DNA of 64,000 nt from Klebsiella grimontii (GCF_900200035.1 NZ_FZTC01000014.1:186001-250000); one strand, 5' to 3'. Shown: positions 41,000 through 52,883, counted from the first letter of the stretch. Program-made: numbers and translations. The notes: generated from the sequence alone by a model not told the origin.

Positions 41000-43357
41000 T
41001 CAAAATAGCCCCAGTTGTCCCGTCACTATTGTAGCAAAATCGTCGTCGACAAAGGGAAGTATTCCTTCGGCGACAGGCTCTAATTGCTTAGAAAGGTAGT
41101 GTTCATAATCCAGCGGCGATTGCTGATAGTCCACCGGCTCCGGCCCGCCGGTGGTCCAGACGTATTTAATGCTGCCGCGCTGCTGATACTGCTGCGGCCT
41201 GCCCAGCCTGACGTTTTGCTCATCAGCGAGCCTGGCCGCGCGCACGTGCGGCGGCACGTTGCGCTGATACTCCGCCAGCGGACGGCGCAGGCGTTTGCGG
41301 TAGACCAGCCGATCGTCAAGCTCGCCGTTCATCAGCTTATCGATGGTTTCGCGTACGTAATCGCGATAGGGCTGATGACGGAAAATGCGCAGATAAAGCT
41401 CCTGCTGAAACTGCTGGGCCAGCGGCGTCCAGTCGGTGCGCACCGTTTCCAGCCCTTTAAACACCATGCGCTGCTCATCCGCTTCCTGAATCATTCCGGC
41501 ATAGCGCTTTTTACTGCCGGTATCCGCGCCGCGGATGGTGGGCATGAGAAAGCGGCAGAAGTGGGTTTCAAACTCCAGCTCCAGGGTGCTGGCCAGCCCA
41601 TCTTTAGCGAGCTCCGCCGCCCACCATTCGTTGACGAAGGCCACCAGCGAGCGGCCGATGCTGCTGGCTTCCTCTTCGCTGTGGGCCCGCTTGAGCCACA
41701 CGAAGGTGGAGTCGGTATCGCCGTAGATAACGTCGTAGCCCTGGGATTCAATCAGCGCTTTGGTCTGGCGCATAATCGCGTGGCCGCGCATGGTGATGGA
41801 GGAGGCCAGACGGGGATCGAAAAAGCGGCAGGCGCTGGTGCCGAGCACGCCGTAGAAGGCGTTCATAATGATCTTCAGCGCCTGCGACAGCGGCTTGTTT
41901 TTATGCTGCTTGGCCTCGTCGCGCCCGTGCCAGATCTGCCCGACAATCCCCGGCAGGCAGTGTTTTTCTCGCGAGAAGCGCGCGCCAAGAAAGCCTTCGG
42001 TGCTGTGAGCGTCATCGGGATGCGCTAGCCCTTCAACCAGCCCCACCGGATCGATCAGGAAGGTGCGGATAATCGACGGATACAGGCTTTTGTAGTCCAG
42101 CACCAGTACCGAGTCGTACAGGCCGGGGCGCGAGTCCATCACGTAGCCGCCGGGGCTGGCCTGCGGCGGTACTGCGCCAAGGTTCGGCGCAACGTAGCCG
42201 AGCCGGTGCATGCGCGGGAAATAGAGATGGCTGAAGGCGGCGACCGAACCGCCGTGGCGATCCGCTGGCAGGCCGTTGACCGTCGCGCGCTCCAGTAAAA
42301 AGGGCATGATCTCGGTTTTATGGAAGATGCGCGTAACCAGCTCGCAGTCCTGCAGGTTGTATGTCGCCAGCGCCGGTTTATCGTGATGAAAACGGCGGTC
42401 GATTTCATCCATCCGATCCCAGGGGTTATCGATGGCTTTGCCCTCGCCGAGCAGTTCGCGGGCGACCGATTCCAGGGCAAAAGAGGAGAAATTCCAGAAC
42501 GCGGATTTCAGCGCCTCGATGCCGTCGATAATCAGTCGGCCATTGGCCTGAGCAAAGAAGACGCCATTTTTAAAACCGTGCTCGCGCCACTCCAGTTCGC
42601 TGTTGCCGCGCCCGAGCATCAGCGGGATGCGATAGCGCTCAGCGTGCTTTTGCAGAACGCGTAAATCGAACTGCACCACGTTCCAGCCGATCAGCACGTC
42701 CGGGTCGTGAGCGGCAAACCAGGCGTTAAGCTTTTCCAGCAGCAGCGGGCGGCTGGCGACGTACTCCAGCGTGAAATCGACGGCAGGCGGGGTGGCGGGC
42801 TCCGGACCTAACATATAGACGACCCGCTGGCCGCAGCCTTCAAGGCCGATGCAGTAGAGCTCGCCGTGGCGGCTGGTTTCGATATCCAGCGAAACCCATT
42901 TCAGCGGCGGACGGTAGTGGGGGTTGGGCTTCATTCGCGCGTTGACCAGCTGCTGGCCGCGCGCCTCGCCTTCCACCCACACCGGGGCGGTAATAAAGCG
43001 CTCCATCAGATAGCGCTCCGGCGGGCGGATGTCGCCTTCATATACCGTGACGCCGTTTTCACGCAGCTTTTTTTCCAGCCGCATCAACTGGCGGTGAGCG
43101 CGGCAGTAAAGGCCAAAAACCGGCTGGCGATGAAAATCTTGCAGATTGAGCGCAGCAAGGCGATGGCCGTTTTCCCCCTGCAGCAGGCGTTCAACCTGCG
43201 GACGCTGGGATTCGGCAATGAACGCTACGGATTCCTGCGGCGGCAGCGTAACCTCAAGCGGGCCGTCATCGGTCGCCAGCCAGAAAGTCAGTTCGGTGCC
43301 CTGTGGGGTATCCCGCCAGTGACGGGTGAGTAAAAAACCTGCTCGTGGCTGCGTCAC
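41000..43357 (-). CDS. polB: DNA polymerase II
   Basis: 785 aa family-B polymerase for replication restart and translesion synthesis. 3'-5' exonuclease motifs include [12 protein letters not shown] (Exo I); polymerase motifs are [13 protein letters not shown] (A), [12 protein letters not shown] (B) and [10 protein letters not shown] (C). A LexA-type box and a TATAAT -10 lie just upstream, fitting its SOS regulation (dinA). Confidence 0.97.
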   Translation of the reverse strand: MTQPRAGFLLTRHWRDTPQGTELTFWLATDDGPLEVTLPPQESVAFIAESQRPQVERLLQGENGHRLAALNLQDFHRQPVFGLYCRAHRQLMRLEKKLRENGVTVYEGDIRPPERYLMERFITAPVWVEGEARGQQLVNARMKPNPHYRPPLKWVSLDIETSRHGELYCIGLEGCGQRVVYMLGPEPATPPAVDFTLEYVASRPLLLEKLNAWFAAHDPDVLIGWNVVQFDLRVLQKHAERYRIPLMLGRGNSELEWREHGFKNGVFFAQANGRLIIDGIEALKSAFWNFSSFALESVARELLGEGKAIDNPWDRMDEIDRRFHHDKPALATYNLQDCELVTRIFHKTEIMPFLLERATVNGLPADRHGGSVAAFSHLYFPRMHRLGYVAPNLGAVPPQASPGGYVMDSRPGLYDSVLVLDYKSLYPSIIRTFLIDPVGLVEGLAHPDDAHSTEGFLGARFSREKHCLPGIVGQIWHGRDEAKQHKNKPLSQALKIIMNAFYGVLGTSACRFFDPRLASSITMRGHAIMRQTKALIESQGYDVIYGDTDSTFVWLKRAHSEEEASSIGRSLVAFVNEWWAAELAKDGLASTLELEFETHFCRFLMPTIRGADTGSKKRYAGMIQEADEQRMVFKGLETVRTDWTPLAQQFQQELYLRIFRHQPYRDYVRETIDKLMNGELDDRLVYRKRLRRPLAEYQRNVPPHVRAARLADEQNVRLGRPQQYQQRGSIKYVWTTGGPEPVDYQQSPLDYEHYLSKQLEPVAEGILPFVDDDFATIVTGQLGLF

Positions 43358-43388
43358 GCCGTGCTCTCATGAGTGAAAACCAGGCCTG

Positions 43389-43430
43389 ATTATAGCCTGG
43401 TTCACGGAATGATGCTGGGGTTTTATACAG
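43389..43430 (-). promoter_or_regulatory. polB SOS promoter with LexA box
   Basis: On the minus strand CTGTATAAAACCCCAG (43415-43430) is a LexA box with one change from CTGT-N8-ACAG. The E. coli polB box has the same N8 interior. A TATAAT -10 lies at 43389-43394, 20 bp further on, so LexA would cover the -35 region. Confidence 0.75.
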
Positions 43431-43459
43431 GTATAGTCCGGAGGTTGGGTTGCGCGCTG

Positions 43460-43564
43460 TTTCCCGGATTGCGGCGTAAACGCCTTATCCGGGCTACCCG
43501 GCTACCCGTCCTGCAGACGGTTGTGCACCTGTAGCCCGGCTAAGCGCAGCGCGAGCCGGGAAAC
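43460..43564. repeat. BIME (two REP units) between araD and polB
   Basis: A REP unit TTTCCCGGATTGCGGC..GCCTTATCCGGGCTACC (43460-43498) faces a second unit TGTAGCCCGG..GAGCCGGGAAAC (43529-43564). The first is the same type as the unit at 2291-2327. The words GGCTACCC / GGCTACCC are tandemly duplicated at 43492-43507. It sits downstream of araD, at the end of the araBAD message. Confidence 0.82.
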
Positions 43565-43571
43565 CGTGGCG

Positions 43572-44267
43572 CTACTGCCCGTAATAGGCTTTCGCGCCGT
43601 GCTTGCGCAGATAGTGTTTATCCAGCAGCGTTTGCTGCATCTCCGGCAACTGCGGCGCCAGCTGGCGGCAGAAGATGCCCATATAGGCGATCTCTTCCAG
43701 CACGATAGCGTTATGCACCGCGTCTTCGGCGTTTTTCCCCCAGGCAAACGGGCCGTGCGAGTGCACCAGCACGCCGGGCATTTGCGCTGGATCGATGCCT
43801 TTTTCACGGAAGGTTTCGACGATCACCGCGCCGGTTTCCCATTCGTACTCGCCGTTGATCTCCTCGTCGGTCATCAGACGGGTACAGGGGACCGCGCCGT
43901 AGAAGTAGTCGGCGTGGGTGGTGCCGGTGGCGGGAATCGACTGTCCGGCCTGCGCCCAGATGGTGGCGTGACGCGAATGGGTATGAACAATGCCGCCCAG
44001 CGTCGGGAATGCCTGATACAGCAGGCGGTGGGTTGGGGTATCCGAAGAGGGTTTTTTCTGGCCTTCAACCACTTCGCCGGTCTCCAGGCTGACCACCACC
44101 ATATCTTCGGCGCGCATTACGCTGTAGTCGACGCCGGAGGGTTTAATTACCAGCACCCCCCGTTCACGGTCGACGGCGCTGACGTTGCCCCAGGTGAGGG
44201 TAACCAGATTGTGCTTAGGCAGGGCCAGGTTGGCTTCGAGAACCTGGCGTTTGAGATCTTCTAACAT
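43572..44267 (-). CDS. araD: L-ribulose-5-phosphate 4-epimerase
   Basis: 231 aa class II aldolase-family epimerase, the last step of L-arabinose entry to the pentose phosphate pathway (gives D-xylulose 5-phosphate). Motifs are [19 protein letters not shown] and the Zn-site histidines in [12 protein letters not shown] and HSHGPFAWG. It is the last gene of araBAD, separated from araA by a long perfect palindrome. Confidence 0.97.
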   Translation of the reverse strand: MLEDLKRQVLEANLALPKHNLVTLTWGNVSAVDRERGVLVIKPSGVDYSVMRAEDMVVVSLETGEVVEGQKKPSSDTPTHRLLYQAFPTLGGIVHTHSRHATIWAQAGQSIPATGTTHADYFYGAVPCTRLMTDEEINGEYEWETGAVIVETFREKGIDPAQMPGVLVHSHGPFAWGKNAEDAVHNAIVLEEIAYMGIFCRQLAPQLPEMQQTLLDKHYLRKHGAKAYYGQ

Positions 44268-44296
44268 ACTGTGCTCCGAATTGCTGGCGAGTCAGT

Positions 44297-44333
44297 TCCC
44301 CTCACCCTCTCCCCTGGGGAGAGGGTGAGGGGA
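44297..44333. repeat. 37-bp near-perfect palindrome in the araA-araD gap
   Basis: TCCCCTCACCCTCTCCCC (44297-44314) is followed after one base by its exact reverse complement (44316-44333). In the araBAD transcript it would form a very stable hairpin between araA and araD. A CCTCTCCC/GGGAGAGG core recurs in the djlA-citZ hairpin at 32429-32450. Confidence 0.85.
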
Positions 44334-44340
44334 CGGTCTC

Positions 44341-45843
44341 TTAGCGTTTTGAACCGTAATACACTTCGTTCCAGCGCAGCGCATCCTTGAAGGAGGGCAG
44401 ACGGGTTTCGTTATCAATCACGGTCAGCTCGATATCCTGCAGCTCAGCAAACTGGCGCATATCGTCGAGGGTCAGCGCATGGCTGAAGACGGTGTGGTGC
44501 GCGCCGCCGGCGATGATCCAGGCTTCGGACGCGGTGCGCAGATCCGGATGCGCTTTCCACAGGGCGTTGGCGACCGGCAGTTTCGGCAGCTCGTGCGGCG
44601 TTTTCACCGTCTCAATGGTGTTCACCAGCAGACGATAGCGATCGCCGAGATCGATCAGACTGGCAACGATCGCCGGGCCGGTCTGGGTGTTGAAGATGAT
44701 GCGCGCCGGATCGGCTTTGCCGCCGATGCCCAGAGGCTGGACGTCGAGAATCGGTTTCTCCGCGGTGGCGATGGTCGGGCAGACTTCCAGCATATGCGAG
44801 CCCAGCGCCAGATCGTTGCCTTTCTCGAAGTGATAGGTGTAATCCTCCATAAAAGAGGTGCCGCCCTGCAGACCAGTTGCCATCACCTTCATGATGCGAA
44901 GCAGAGCGGCGGTTTTCCAGTCGCCCTCGCCCGCAAAGCCGTAGCCCTGCTGCATCAGACGCTGCACGGCGAGACCCGGAAGCTGTTTCAGGCCGTGTAA
45001 ATCTTCAAAGGTAGTGGTAAACGCGTGGAAGCCGCCCTGTTCCAGGAAGCGCTTCATCCCCAGCTCAATGCGCGCGGCGTCGAGGAGGTTCTGCCGCTTA
45101 TCGCCGTGGATTTGCACCGCGGGCGTCAGACGATAGCTGCTTTCATACTCATCAATCAGCGCGCTGATTTCGCCGTCGCTGACCGCATTGACGACCTGCA
45201 CCAGATCGCCCACCGCCCAGGTGTTAACCGAGAAGCCAAACTTGATCTGCGCGGCGACTTTATCCCCGTCGGTCACCGCCACTTCGCGCATGTTATCGCC
45301 GAAGCGGCAGACTTTCAGGTGGCGGGTATCTTGTTTAGAGACCGCCTGGCGCATCCACGCGCCGATGCGCTGATGCGCTTCTTTATCCTGCCAGTGGCCG
45401 GTCACCACGCTGTGCTGCTGACGCATGCGGGCGCCGATGAAGCCGAACTCGCGGCCGCCGTGCGCGGTCTGGTTCAGGTTCATAAAGTCCATATCGATGC
45501 TGTCCCACGGCAGGGCCGCGTTGAACTGGGTATGGAACTGCATCAGCGGTTTGTTGAGGATCGTGAGGCCGTTAATCCACATTTTCGCCGGTGAGAAGGT
45601 ATGCAGCCACACCACCATCCCGGCGCACTTGTCATCGTAATTGGCGTCGCGGCAGATATGGGTGATCTCATCCGGGGTAGTACCCAGCGGTTTAAGCACC
45701 AGTTTGCACGGCAGTTTGGCTTCCGCATTCAGGCTGTTCACCACATGTTCTGCGTGCTTCGTAACCTGACGTAGCGCTTCAGGGCCATACAGATGCTGGC
45801 TACCGATGACGAACCACACTTCATAATTATTAAAAATAGTCAT
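44341..45843 (-). CDS. araA: L-arabinose isomerase
   Basis: 500 aa, the E. coli length. It converts L-arabinose to L-ribulose in the cytoplasm. Family blocks are [20 protein letters not shown] at the N-terminus, [42 protein letters not shown] with the active-site glutamates, and [10 protein letters not shown]. It is the middle gene of araBAD, 10 bp after araB. Confidence 0.98.
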   Translation of the reverse strand: MTIFNNYEVWFVIGSQHLYGPEALRQVTKHAEHVVNSLNAEAKLPCKLVLKPLGTTPDEITHICRDANYDDKCAGMVVWLHTFSPAKMWINGLTILNKPLMQFHTQFNAALPWDSIDMDFMNLNQTAHGGREFGFIGARMRQQHSVVTGHWQDKEAHQRIGAWMRQAVSKQDTRHLKVCRFGDNMREVAVTDGDKVAAQIKFGFSVNTWAVGDLVQVVNAVSDGEISALIDEYESSYRLTPAVQIHGDKRQNLLDAARIELGMKRFLEQGGFHAFTTTFEDLHGLKQLPGLAVQRLMQQGYGFAGEGDWKTAALLRIMKVMATGLQGGTSFMEDYTYHFEKGNDLALGSHMLEVCPTIATAEKPILDVQPLGIGGKADPARIIFNTQTGPAIVASLIDLGDRYRLLVNTIETVKTPHELPKLPVANALWKAHPDLRTASEAWIIAGGAHHTVFSHALTLDDMRQFAELQDIELTVIDNETRLPSFKDALRWNEVYYGSKR

Positions 45844-45853
45844 TTTTATATCC

Positions 45854-47563
45854 TTAATGGGTGAGAGCTGCCTGCGATTGCGGCGCGGTTTCCGCTTTTG
45901 CAGTCGAAGGAAGATAACGTTGTTCCGCGCTAAGCGACCACTGCTGGTAGCGCTGGTAGAGTTGTTCGAAGCGTTGCGCCTGGGCCGGGCGGGGCTGCAG
46001 GGTACTTTCCACCTGGCTGGCCATGTTTTCCTGCGCGGCGGGGATATCGCGATATACGCCCGCGGCGACGGCGGCGAAGATAGCCGCGCCCAGCGCGCAG
46101 CACTGATCGGAGGCGACGATTTGCAGCGGGCGATTCAGCACATCGCAGCAGGCCTGCATGATCACCGGGTTTTTCCGCGCGATGCCGCCGAGCGCCATCA
46201 CGTTATTGACCGGGATACCCTGGTCGGTGAAGCACTCCATAATGGCGCGGGCGCCGAAGGCGGTGGCGGCAATCAGCCCGCCGAACAGCGCCGGGGCGTC
46301 GGTGGCGAGGTTGAGATCGGTAATGACCCCTTTTAGACGCTGGTTGGCATTCGGCGTACGGCGGCCGTTAAACCAGTCCAGCACCACCGGCAGGTGGTCG
46401 AGAGACGGGTTTTTCGCCCAGGCGTCGGTCAGCGCGGGAAGTAGCTGTTTCTGGCTGGCTTTGATCTGCTCTTTGAGTTCCGGGTGGGCCTGCGCCAGCT
46501 GCTCCAGCGGCCAGCCGAGGATGCGGCCAAACCAGGCGTAGATGTCGCCAAACGCGGATTGCCCCGCTTCCATACCGATAAAGTCAGGCACAACGCTACC
46601 GTCGACCTGGCCGCAAATACCCTTCACCGTACGCTCGCCGACGCTCTGTTTATCGGCGATCAGAATGTCGCAGGTGGAGGTGCCGATCACTTTGACCAGC
46701 GCGTTTGGCTGCGCCCCGGCACCGACGGCGCCCATATGGCAGTCGAAAGCGCCGCCGGAGATGGCGACGGTTTGCGGCAGGCCCAGGCGCGCGGCCCACT
46801 CGGCGGTCAGGGTGCCGACCGGGACATCCGCAGTCCAGGTCTCGCTGAACATCGGATAGGCCAGATTCTGGTTAATAATCGGGTCGAGTTCATCGAAGAA
46901 ACCGGCTGGCGGCAGGCCGCCCCAGCTTTCGTGCCACAGCGATTTATGCCCGGCGCTGCAGCGGCCGCGACGAATATCCTGCGGGCGGGTGGTACCGGAA
47001 AGCAGCGCGGGTACCCAGTCGCATAGCTCAATCCACGACGCGGCGGCTTCGGCGACGGCGCTATCCTGGCGGGTAACGTGGAGGATTTTGGCCCAGAACC
47101 ATTCGCTGGAGTAGATACCGCCGATATAGCGGGAGTAGTCCTCTTTGCCCGGCTGGTGGCAGAGGCGGGTAATCTCCTCCGCTTCTTCCACCGAGGTGTG
47201 GTCTTTCCACAGGACGAACATGGCGTTGGGGTTGCTGGCGAATTCGTCGCGCAGCGCCAGGACGTTGCCGTCGGCGTCTATGGGCGCGGGGGTTGAGCCG
47301 GTGCTATCCACGCCGATACCCACCACGGCAGCGCGCTGTTCGGCGCTAAGGGATGCGAGGACGCTTTTCAGCGCGGCTTCCATCGATTCGATATAGTCGC
47401 GTGGATGATGGCGGAACTGGTTGTTCGGGCCATCGCAGAATAGCCCCTCCTGCCAGCGCGGATACCACTCGACGCTTGCGGCGAGCTCTTCGCCCGTTGC
47501 GCACTCTACCGCCAGGGCGCGTACTGAATCACTGCCAAAATCGAGGCCAATCGCAATTGCCAT
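45854..47563 (-). CDS. araB: L-ribulokinase
   Basis: 569 aa FGGY-family kinase that phosphorylates L-ribulose. N-terminal phosphate loop [43 protein letters not shown], and the C-terminal [15 protein letters not shown] of the FGGY signature region. It is the first gene of the arabinose operon, next to the araI/CRP control region. Confidence 0.98.
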   Translation of the reverse strand: MAIAIGLDFGSDSVRALAVECATGEELAASVEWYPRWQEGLFCDGPNNQFRHHPRDYIESMEAALKSVLASLSAEQRAAVVGIGVDSTGSTPAPIDADGNVLALRDEFASNPNAMFVLWKDHTSVEEAEEITRLCHQPGKEDYSRYIGGIYSSEWFWAKILHVTRQDSAVAEAAASWIELCDWVPALLSGTTRPQDIRRGRCSAGHKSLWHESWGGLPPAGFFDELDPIINQNLAYPMFSETWTADVPVGTLTAEWAARLGLPQTVAISGGAFDCHMGAVGAGAQPNALVKVIGTSTCDILIADKQSVGERTVKGICGQVDGSVVPDFIGMEAGQSAFGDIYAWFGRILGWPLEQLAQAHPELKEQIKASQKQLLPALTDAWAKNPSLDHLPVVLDWFNGRRTPNANQRLKGVITDLNLATDAPALFGGLIAATAFGARAIMECFTDQGIPVNNVMALGGIARKNPVIMQACCDVLNRPLQIVASDQCCALGAAIFAAVAAGVYRDIPAAQENMASQVESTLQPRPAQAQRFEQLYQRYQQWSLSAEQRYLPSTAKAETAPQSQAALTH

Positions 47564-47624
47564 GCTGTTACTCCATGCTAAAAATCATTCATGGTGAAAC
47601 AGTAGATATCTGGGCTGAAAACCG

Positions 47625-47735
47625 TCAGGCTGTATTCGCTAATCTTATGGACTATATTGCTGTGACGTCGCAAAGTGTGACGCCGTGCAAATATTCAATG
47701 TGGACTTTCCTGCCGTCTTTATAGACACTTCAGTT
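47625..47735. promoter_or_regulatory. araBAD/araC control region (araI1-I2, CRP, araO1)
   Basis: The 337-bp gap between araB and araC aligns by eye with the E. coli region. On the minus strand TAGCGAATACAGCCTGA (47625-47641) corresponds to araI2 and AGCAATATAGTCCATAA (47645-47661) to araI1. TGTGACGCCGTGCAAA (47676-47691) is the CRP site, and the block 47695-47735, including AAAGTCCACATTGA, corresponds to araO1. AraC loops and activates through these in E. coli. The araC-proximal 160 bp contain GCGCTAAAAGCGC (hairpin) but no further gene. Confidence 0.82.
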
Positions 47736-47900
47736 ATGCGCTAAAAGCGCCTGAATTGTGCGCTGTGCTCAGTTTTTGCCGAGAGGCGGCGGGTTTTAAT
47801 TCAATTTATAACCCGCGTCGCAGCACGCGCTGTCAGCCAGAGGATAAAATGCAAGGTATGGACAATTGGTGTCCTTAATGTCTCCAGGAGAGCAGAGTTT

Positions 47901-48746
47901 ATGGCCGAAACGCAAAACGATCCTTTGTTGCCGGGTTACTCTTTTAACGCCCATCTGGTGACGGGCCTGACGCCGATTGACGCCGATGGCTATCTGGATT
48001 TCTTTATTGACCGCCCGCTGGGGATGAAAGGCTATATCCTGAACCTGACGATTCGCGGCGAAGGGGTGATCAATAACCACGGGGAGCAGTTTATCTGCCG
48101 GCCCGGCGATATGCTGCTGTTTCCGCCGGGAGAGATTCACCATTATGGCCGTCACCCCGATGCCCGCGAGTGGTATCACCAGTGGGTCTATTTCCGGCCT
48201 CGCGCCTACTGGCATGAATGGCTAAACTGGCCGACGATTTTCGCCCAGACCGGTTTTTTTCGCCCGGATGAGCAGTGGCAGACGCGCTTTGGCGAACTGT
48301 TCGGGCAGATTGTGGAAGCCGGGCAGGGGGCCGGGCGTTACTCCGAACTGCTGGCGATCAATCTCATGGAACAGCTGCTGCTCAGGCGCATGGAGGCCAT
48401 CAACGAATCGCTGCATCCGCCGCTGGATAACCGGGTGCGCGATGCCTGCCAGTACATCAGCGACCATCTGGCGGACAGCCATTTTGATATCGCCAGCGTC
48501 GCCCAGCACGTGTGCCTGTCGCCGTCGCGCCTGTCGCATCTGTTCCGCCAGCAGCTGGGGATCAGCGTGCTGGGGTGGCGGGAGGATCAGCGCATTAGCC
48601 AGGCCAAGCTGCTGCTGAGCACCACGCGGATGCCGATCGCCACCGTTGGCCGTAACGTCGGTTTTGAGGATCAGCTCTACTTTTCGCGCGTATTTAAGAA
48701 GTGTACCGGCGCCAGCCCGAGCGAGTTTCGCGCCGGGTGTGAATAA
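47901..48746 (+). CDS. araC: Arabinose operon regulator AraC
   Basis: 281 aa. N-terminal cupin that binds L-arabinose ([14 protein letters not shown] arm, [26 protein letters not shown]), linker, and C-terminal double HTH of the AraC/XylS type ([22 protein letters not shown] and [24 protein letters not shown]). SD AGGAGAG. It ends about 11 residues short of E. coli AraC, which is normal for this genus as far as I know. It is divergent from araBAD. Confidence 0.97.
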   Translation: MAETQNDPLLPGYSFNAHLVTGLTPIDADGYLDFFIDRPLGMKGYILNLTIRGEGVINNHGEQFICRPGDMLLFPPGEIHHYGRHPDAREWYHQWVYFRPRAYWHEWLNWPTIFAQTGFFRPDEQWQTRFGELFGQIVEAGQGAGRYSELLAINLMEQLLLRRMEAINESLHPPLDNRVRDACQYISDHLADSHFDIASVAQHVCLSPSRLSHLFRQQLGISVLGWREDQRISQAKLLLSTTRMPIATVGRNVGFEDQLYFSRVFKKCTGASPSEFRAGCE

Positions 48747-48874
48747 AAAGTAAAGAAAGTGAAATGATAGCCCGGGTTATTAACACAGCCAGTAAACTAT
48801 ACAAACAAATGATGGCTTGACGAAGTATTAACGGCTCCGGAGAATCCGTGCTTCGTTTTTAAACCGGGTACATT

Positions 48875-49642
48875 ATGCAAGCATTGCTGGAACACTTTAT
48901 TACTCAATCTACGGTCTATTCCCTGATAGCCGTTCTGCTGGTCGCCTTCCTCGAGTCGCTGGCGCTGGTGGGGCTTATCTTACCGGGAACGGTGATGATG
49001 GCCGGATTGGGGGCGCTGATCGGCAGCGGCGAGGTTAACTTCTGGCAGGCGTGGCTGGCGGGGATTATCGGCTGTTTGCTCGGTGACTGGATTTCGTTCT
49101 GGCTGGGCTGGCGCTTCAAAAAGCCGCTGCACCGCTGGTCTTTTTTGAAGAAAAATAAAGCGCTGCTGGATAAAACCGAACATGCGCTGCATCAGCACAG
49201 CATGTTGACCATTCTGATTGGCCGATTTGTCGGGCCGACGCGCCCGCTGGTGCCGATGGTCGCCGGAATGCTCGATCTGCCGGTCGCGAAATTCATCCCG
49301 CCCAATATCATTGGCTGCCTGCTGTGGCCGCCGCTCTACTTCTTACCTGGGATCCTCGCCGGGGCGGCCATTGATATTCCGGCCGATGAGAATAGCGCCA
49401 GCTTTAAGTGGCTGCTGCTGGGCGCGGCGCTGCTGGCGTGGCTGGCGGCGTGGCTGTGCTGGCGGCTGTGGCGCAGCGCTAAAAATTCCGCCGATCGGTT
49501 AACCCGCTTTCTGCCGCGTTCGCGTCTGCTGTGGCTCGCTCCGCTTTCGCTGTGTGCCGCCGGGGCCGCGCTGGTTTTCGCCTTCCGCCATCCGCTGATG
49601 CCGGTCTATCTCGAGATCCTGCAGAAGGTTATTTTGCGCTAA
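48875..49642 (+). CDS. yabI: DedA-family membrane protein YabI
   Basis: 255 aa, SNARE-associated/DedA family, implicated in phospholipid (undecaprenyl-phosphate or lipid) translocation and membrane homeostasis. The family motif [15 protein letters not shown] with essential Arg, the early [15 protein letters not shown] re-entrant segment and several TM helices are present. It follows araC as in E. coli. Its 3' end overlaps the 3' end of convergent thiQ by 14 bp. Confidence 0.94.
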   Translation: MQALLEHFITQSTVYSLIAVLLVAFLESLALVGLILPGTVMMAGLGALIGSGEVNFWQAWLAGIIGCLLGDWISFWLGWRFKKPLHRWSFLKKNKALLDKTEHALHQHSMLTILIGRFVGPTRPLVPMVAGMLDLPVAKFIPPNIIGCLLWPPLYFLPGILAGAAIDIPADENSASFKWLLLGAALLAWLAAWLCWRLWRSAKNSADRLTRFLPRSRLLWLAPLSLCAAGAALVFAFRHPLMPVYLEILQKVILR

Positions 49643-50330
49643 TTCCCAGCAGCGCCGAGGCGCTGCTGTTGCCGCTGAGCAGCGAGGCGGTGTCGCCATC
49701 CCAGGCGATTCGTCCCTCGGCCACAACTATCGACCGCGGCGCGATGCGCGCCGCATCTTCCACGCTGTGCGATACCATTAATAGCGTCAGCCGCTGCTGC
49801 TGGCAGACGTCGGCAACCAGCGCCAGCATCTCCTGGCGCAGCGCGGGGTCGAGCGCCGAGAAGGGCTCATCCAGCAGCAGCACCGGCTGCTTGCGTACCA
49901 GACAGCGCGCCAGCGCCGCGCGCTGACGCTGGCCGCCGGAAAGCTCGCCCGGCAGCCGTTCTAACATCGCATCGATCCCCATCTGTTCGGCGATGGCCCG
50001 CAAATGGGCTGTTTGTTCCGCGTTCAGCTTGAGCCCCGGATGCATTCCCAGAGCAATGTTCTGGCGGATGGTGAGGTGGTTAAACAGGTTATTTTCCTGA
50101 AACAGCATCGATACCGGACGACGCGCGGGCGGCGTGTGGGTATGAGGCTGGCCGTCGATGTCGATACTGCCGCTGGCAGGCGGCAGAAAACCGGCAATCA
50201 GGTTCAGCAGCGTGCTTTTCCCGGCGCCGCTGGGGCCAAGCACCGCGATGCGTTCTCCGCGTTCGACGGCAAGCGTAAAACGCATCGGCAGATGCTGGTA
50301 AAGCCAGGTCACATCATTCAGTTTTAGCAT
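49629..50330 (-). CDS. thiQ: Thiamine ABC transporter ATPase ThiQ
   Basis: 233 aa from the ATG at 50330 ([13 protein letters not shown]). Walker [15 protein letters not shown]-loop [11 protein letters not shown], signature [15 protein letters not shown], Walker [14 protein letters not shown]-loop SHSVEDA. It energises ThiBPQ uptake of thiamine and its phosphates. It overlaps thiP by 17 bp; the 3' end overlaps convergent yabI. Confidence 0.96.
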   Translation of the reverse strand: MLKLNDVTWLYQHLPMRFTLAVERGERIAVLGPSGAGKSTLLNLIAGFLPPASGSIDIDGQPHTHTPPARRPVSMLFQENNLFNHLTIRQNIALGMHPGLKLNAEQTAHLRAIAEQMGIDAMLERLPGELSGGQRQRAALARCLVRKQPVLLLDEPFSALDPALRQEMLALVADVCQQQRLTLLMVSHSVEDAARIAPRSIVVAEGRIAWDGDTASLLSGNSSASALLGISAK

Positions 50331-51924
50331 CGCGCCCCGGAAGTTTTTCAATCACGCTAAAGAGTAAAAAGCACAGCAGCAGGAGCAGAAGGGCGGTCAC
50401 GGCGCCGTCCTGGCTACGATAAGAGCCGATCTGCTGATACAGGTAGAACGGCAGGGTACGAAAATCTTCGTTACCGAACAGCGCCACCACGCCGAAGTCG
50501 CCAATCGACAGCACGCAGGCGAAGGCCAGCGCCTGGGCCAGCGGGCGTTTTAACGCGCGAAGCTCAACCACCCTGAGACGGGTAAAGCCGTGCATCCCCA
50601 GCGACTGGCAGAGGGTACCGTAGCGGGCGGCGATATCGCGCATCGGGTTCTCCAGCACCTTCAGCGCGTAGGGGATCGCCATCAGCGCGTTGGTAAAAAT
50701 CACGATACCGTCGGCGGACTCGGGCAGGCCCACGCTGTTATTGAGCAGCAGGAAGAAGCCGGTGGCCAGCACGATGCCCGGCATGGCGAGGATCAGCATC
50801 CCGCTTAGCTCCAGCGCCTGCCCGGCCAGCGGGCGACGGCGGGCGCGAAGCTCGCGGCTGCTCCATAGCAGCATCATGGTCAGGATAACGCTCAAGAGTC
50901 CGGCGGCAAGCGCGATGCGCAGCGACGTCCCGAGCGCCTGCCACAGCGCGGGCTGATGCAGCACGCGAAACAGATTGCTGTTCAGACCGTCGAGTATCAC
51001 CGCCAGCAGCGGCGGCAGCAGCAGCAAAAGCGCCGCGCCAATCAACGCCATGTCGCACAGCCGGCTGTACAGCCGGTCGTCGGGATCGCGCCAGCCGCGA
51101 ATATTACTGGCCCCGATGGCGAGGGCTTTGCTCAGCCGTTGGCTAAGCAGCACCAGCCCAAGGCAGCAGATCATCTGGATCAGCGCCAGCATCGCCGCGC
51201 GGCCCGGGTCGTAGTCGAAATTAAGGGCCTGGTAAATCGCCAGTTCGATGGTGGTTGCCCGCGGGCCGCCGCCCAGCGACAGCACGGTCGCAAAGCTGGC
51301 GAAACAGAGCATAAAGATCAGCGCCGCGACCGGAGCAATTTGCCGGCGCAGCCACGGCCACTCCACCAGACGGAAGAAGACGTAGCCGCGCATGCCTAGC
51401 TGGGCGGCGATTTGCCGCTGCTCGCCGGGGATATTTTCCAGCGTTTGCAGCAGCAGGCGCGTGGCCATCGGCATATTAAAGAATACGTGCGCCAGCAGGA
51501 TCCCCTGCAGCCCGTAGGGCGAGAACGACCACTGCCAGCCGAAAGCGTTAAATAATTCGGCCAGCCAGCCCTGACGGCCGTAGACGCTGAGGATGCCGAA
51601 GACCGCCACCAGCACCGGCAGAATTAAGGTCATTGCGCAAAGGCGCAGCAGCAGCGTTCGCCCGGGGAATCGACGCCGGTAGAGGGCGCGGGCGAGAAAT
51701 ATCGCCGGCAGCACCGAAAACAGCGCCGAAAGAAAGGCCTGCCAGAAAGAGAAGCGTACGACGTGCCAGAGATAGCTATCGCCGATCAGCACGCCCCAGG
51801 CCGCTTCCGGCGCGCTGAACCACAGCGCCAGAAAGGCGGCCAGCGCCACGACGACCAGAATGATGGCCGCCGTGACTCCCGGCAGGAGCCAGCCGAAAGC
51901 TAGCGGCTGACGGCGCGTTGCCAT
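50314..51924 (-). CDS. thiP: Thiamine ABC transporter permease ThiP
   Basis: 536 aa, a fused two-lobe permease (about 12 TM) with two EAA-type loops that dock ThiQ ([25 protein letters not shown] and [26 protein letters not shown] regions). It overlaps thiB by 25 bp and thiQ by 17 bp, so the three genes are translationally linked. Confidence 0.95.
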   Translation of the reverse strand: MATRRQPLAFGWLLPGVTAAIILVVVALAAFLALWFSAPEAAWGVLIGDSYLWHVVRFSFWQAFLSALFSVLPAIFLARALYRRRFPGRTLLLRLCAMTLILPVLVAVFGILSVYGRQGWLAELFNAFGWQWSFSPYGLQGILLAHVFFNMPMATRLLLQTLENIPGEQRQIAAQLGMRGYVFFRLVEWPWLRRQIAPVAALIFMLCFASFATVLSLGGGPRATTIELAIYQALNFDYDPGRAAMLALIQMICCLGLVLLSQRLSKALAIGASNIRGWRDPDDRLYSRLCDMALIGAALLLLLPPLLAVILDGLNSNLFRVLHQPALWQALGTSLRIALAAGLLSVILTMMLLWSSRELRARRRPLAGQALELSGMLILAMPGIVLATGFFLLLNNSVGLPESADGIVIFTNALMAIPYALKVLENPMRDIAARYGTLCQSLGMHGFTRLRVVELRALKRPLAQALAFACVLSIGDFGVVALFGNEDFRTLPFYLYQQIGSYRSQDGAVTALLLLLLCFLLFSVIEKLPGRDAKTE

Positions 51925-52883
51925 GCGCTGATCCAGTTCTGGCGTTCGGCGGCCACCTGCTGCGGGGTAAATTCGAGGGTCGTTTGCGGTTTCATCAGCG
52001 CGTCAAAGCCCGCCGGAAGCGCAACCTGGGTGACCGGATACATCCAGTTGCCGGTCGGGATCGCGTTCTGGAAGCCCGGCGAGACCATAAATTTGAGGAA
52101 TTTTTCCGCCAGCTCCGGCTGCTTGCTGGCCGCGGTGCGGGCGGCGACTTCAACCTGTAAATAGTGACCTTCCGCGAAGTTCGCCGCGGCGTAGTTATCT
52201 TTCTTCTCTTCAATAATATGGTAGGCCGGGGAGGTGGTATAGCTCAGCACCAAATCGCTCTCGCCTTTCAGGAACAGGCCGTAGGCTTCGCTCCAGCCTT
52301 TGGTGACGGTGACGGTTTTCGCCGCCAGCTTCTGCCAGGCTTCCGGCGCTTTATCGCCGTACACTTTTTGCATCCACAGCAGCAGCCCCAGACCCGGCGT
52401 GCTGGTACGCGGATCTTCATAAATCACCCGCCATTTTTGCTCGCCCTCAACCAGCTCTTTCAGGCTTTTCGGCGGATTTTTCAGCTTGTTTTTATCGTAA
52501 ACAAAAGCGAAGTAGCCGTAATCGAACGGGACGAAGGTGTCGTTGTCCCAGCCGCCGGGTACGCTGACCGCGCTGGCCGGTACGCCGCTTTTGGCGAACA
52601 GTTTGCTCTGCGAGGCGGCTTCCAGCAGGTTGTTATCCAGCCCAAGCACCACGTCGGCTTTGCTGTTTTTGCCTTCCATGCGCAGACGATTGAGCAGCGA
52701 GACGCCGTCTTCCAGCGCCACGAACTTCAGTTCGCAGCCGCAGTCGGCTTCAAAGGCTTTTTTAACCGCCGGGCCGGGGCCCCAGTCGGCGGAGAACGAG
52801 TCGTAGGTATAAACGGTGAGTAGCGGTTTGGCAAAAACGGGCGCGGCGACCAGCGCCAGCAGCGGGAGTAATTTTTTCAACAC
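51900..52883 (-). CDS. thiB: Thiamine-binding periplasmic protein ThiB
   Basis: 327 aa from a GTG start at 52883, preceded 6 bases upstream by GAGGTG. This start gives the proper signal peptide LKKLLPLLALVAAPVFA. An in-frame TTG further up runs into the riboswitch and is rejected. Binding-protein features are LTVYTYDSFSADWGPG, LGLDNNLLEAA, and YEDPRTSTPGLGLLLW. It is the first gene of thiBPQ, under the TPP riboswitch. Confidence 0.95.
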   Translation of the reverse strand: MLKKLLPLLALVAAPVFAKPLLTVYTYDSFSADWGPGPAVKKAFEADCGCELKFVALEDGVSLLNRLRMEGKNSKADVVLGLDNNLLEAASQSKLFAKSGVPASAVSVPGGWDNDTFVPFDYGYFAFVYDKNKLKNPPKSLKELVEGEQKWRVIYEDPRTSTPGLGLLLWMQKVYGDKAPEAWQKLAAKTVTVTKGWSEAYGLFLKGESDLVLSYTTSPAYHIIEEKKDNYAAANFAEGHYLQVEVAARTAASKQPELAEKFLKFMVSPGFQNAIPTGNWMYPVTQVALPAGFDALMKPQTTLEFTPQQVAAERQNWISAWQRAVSR

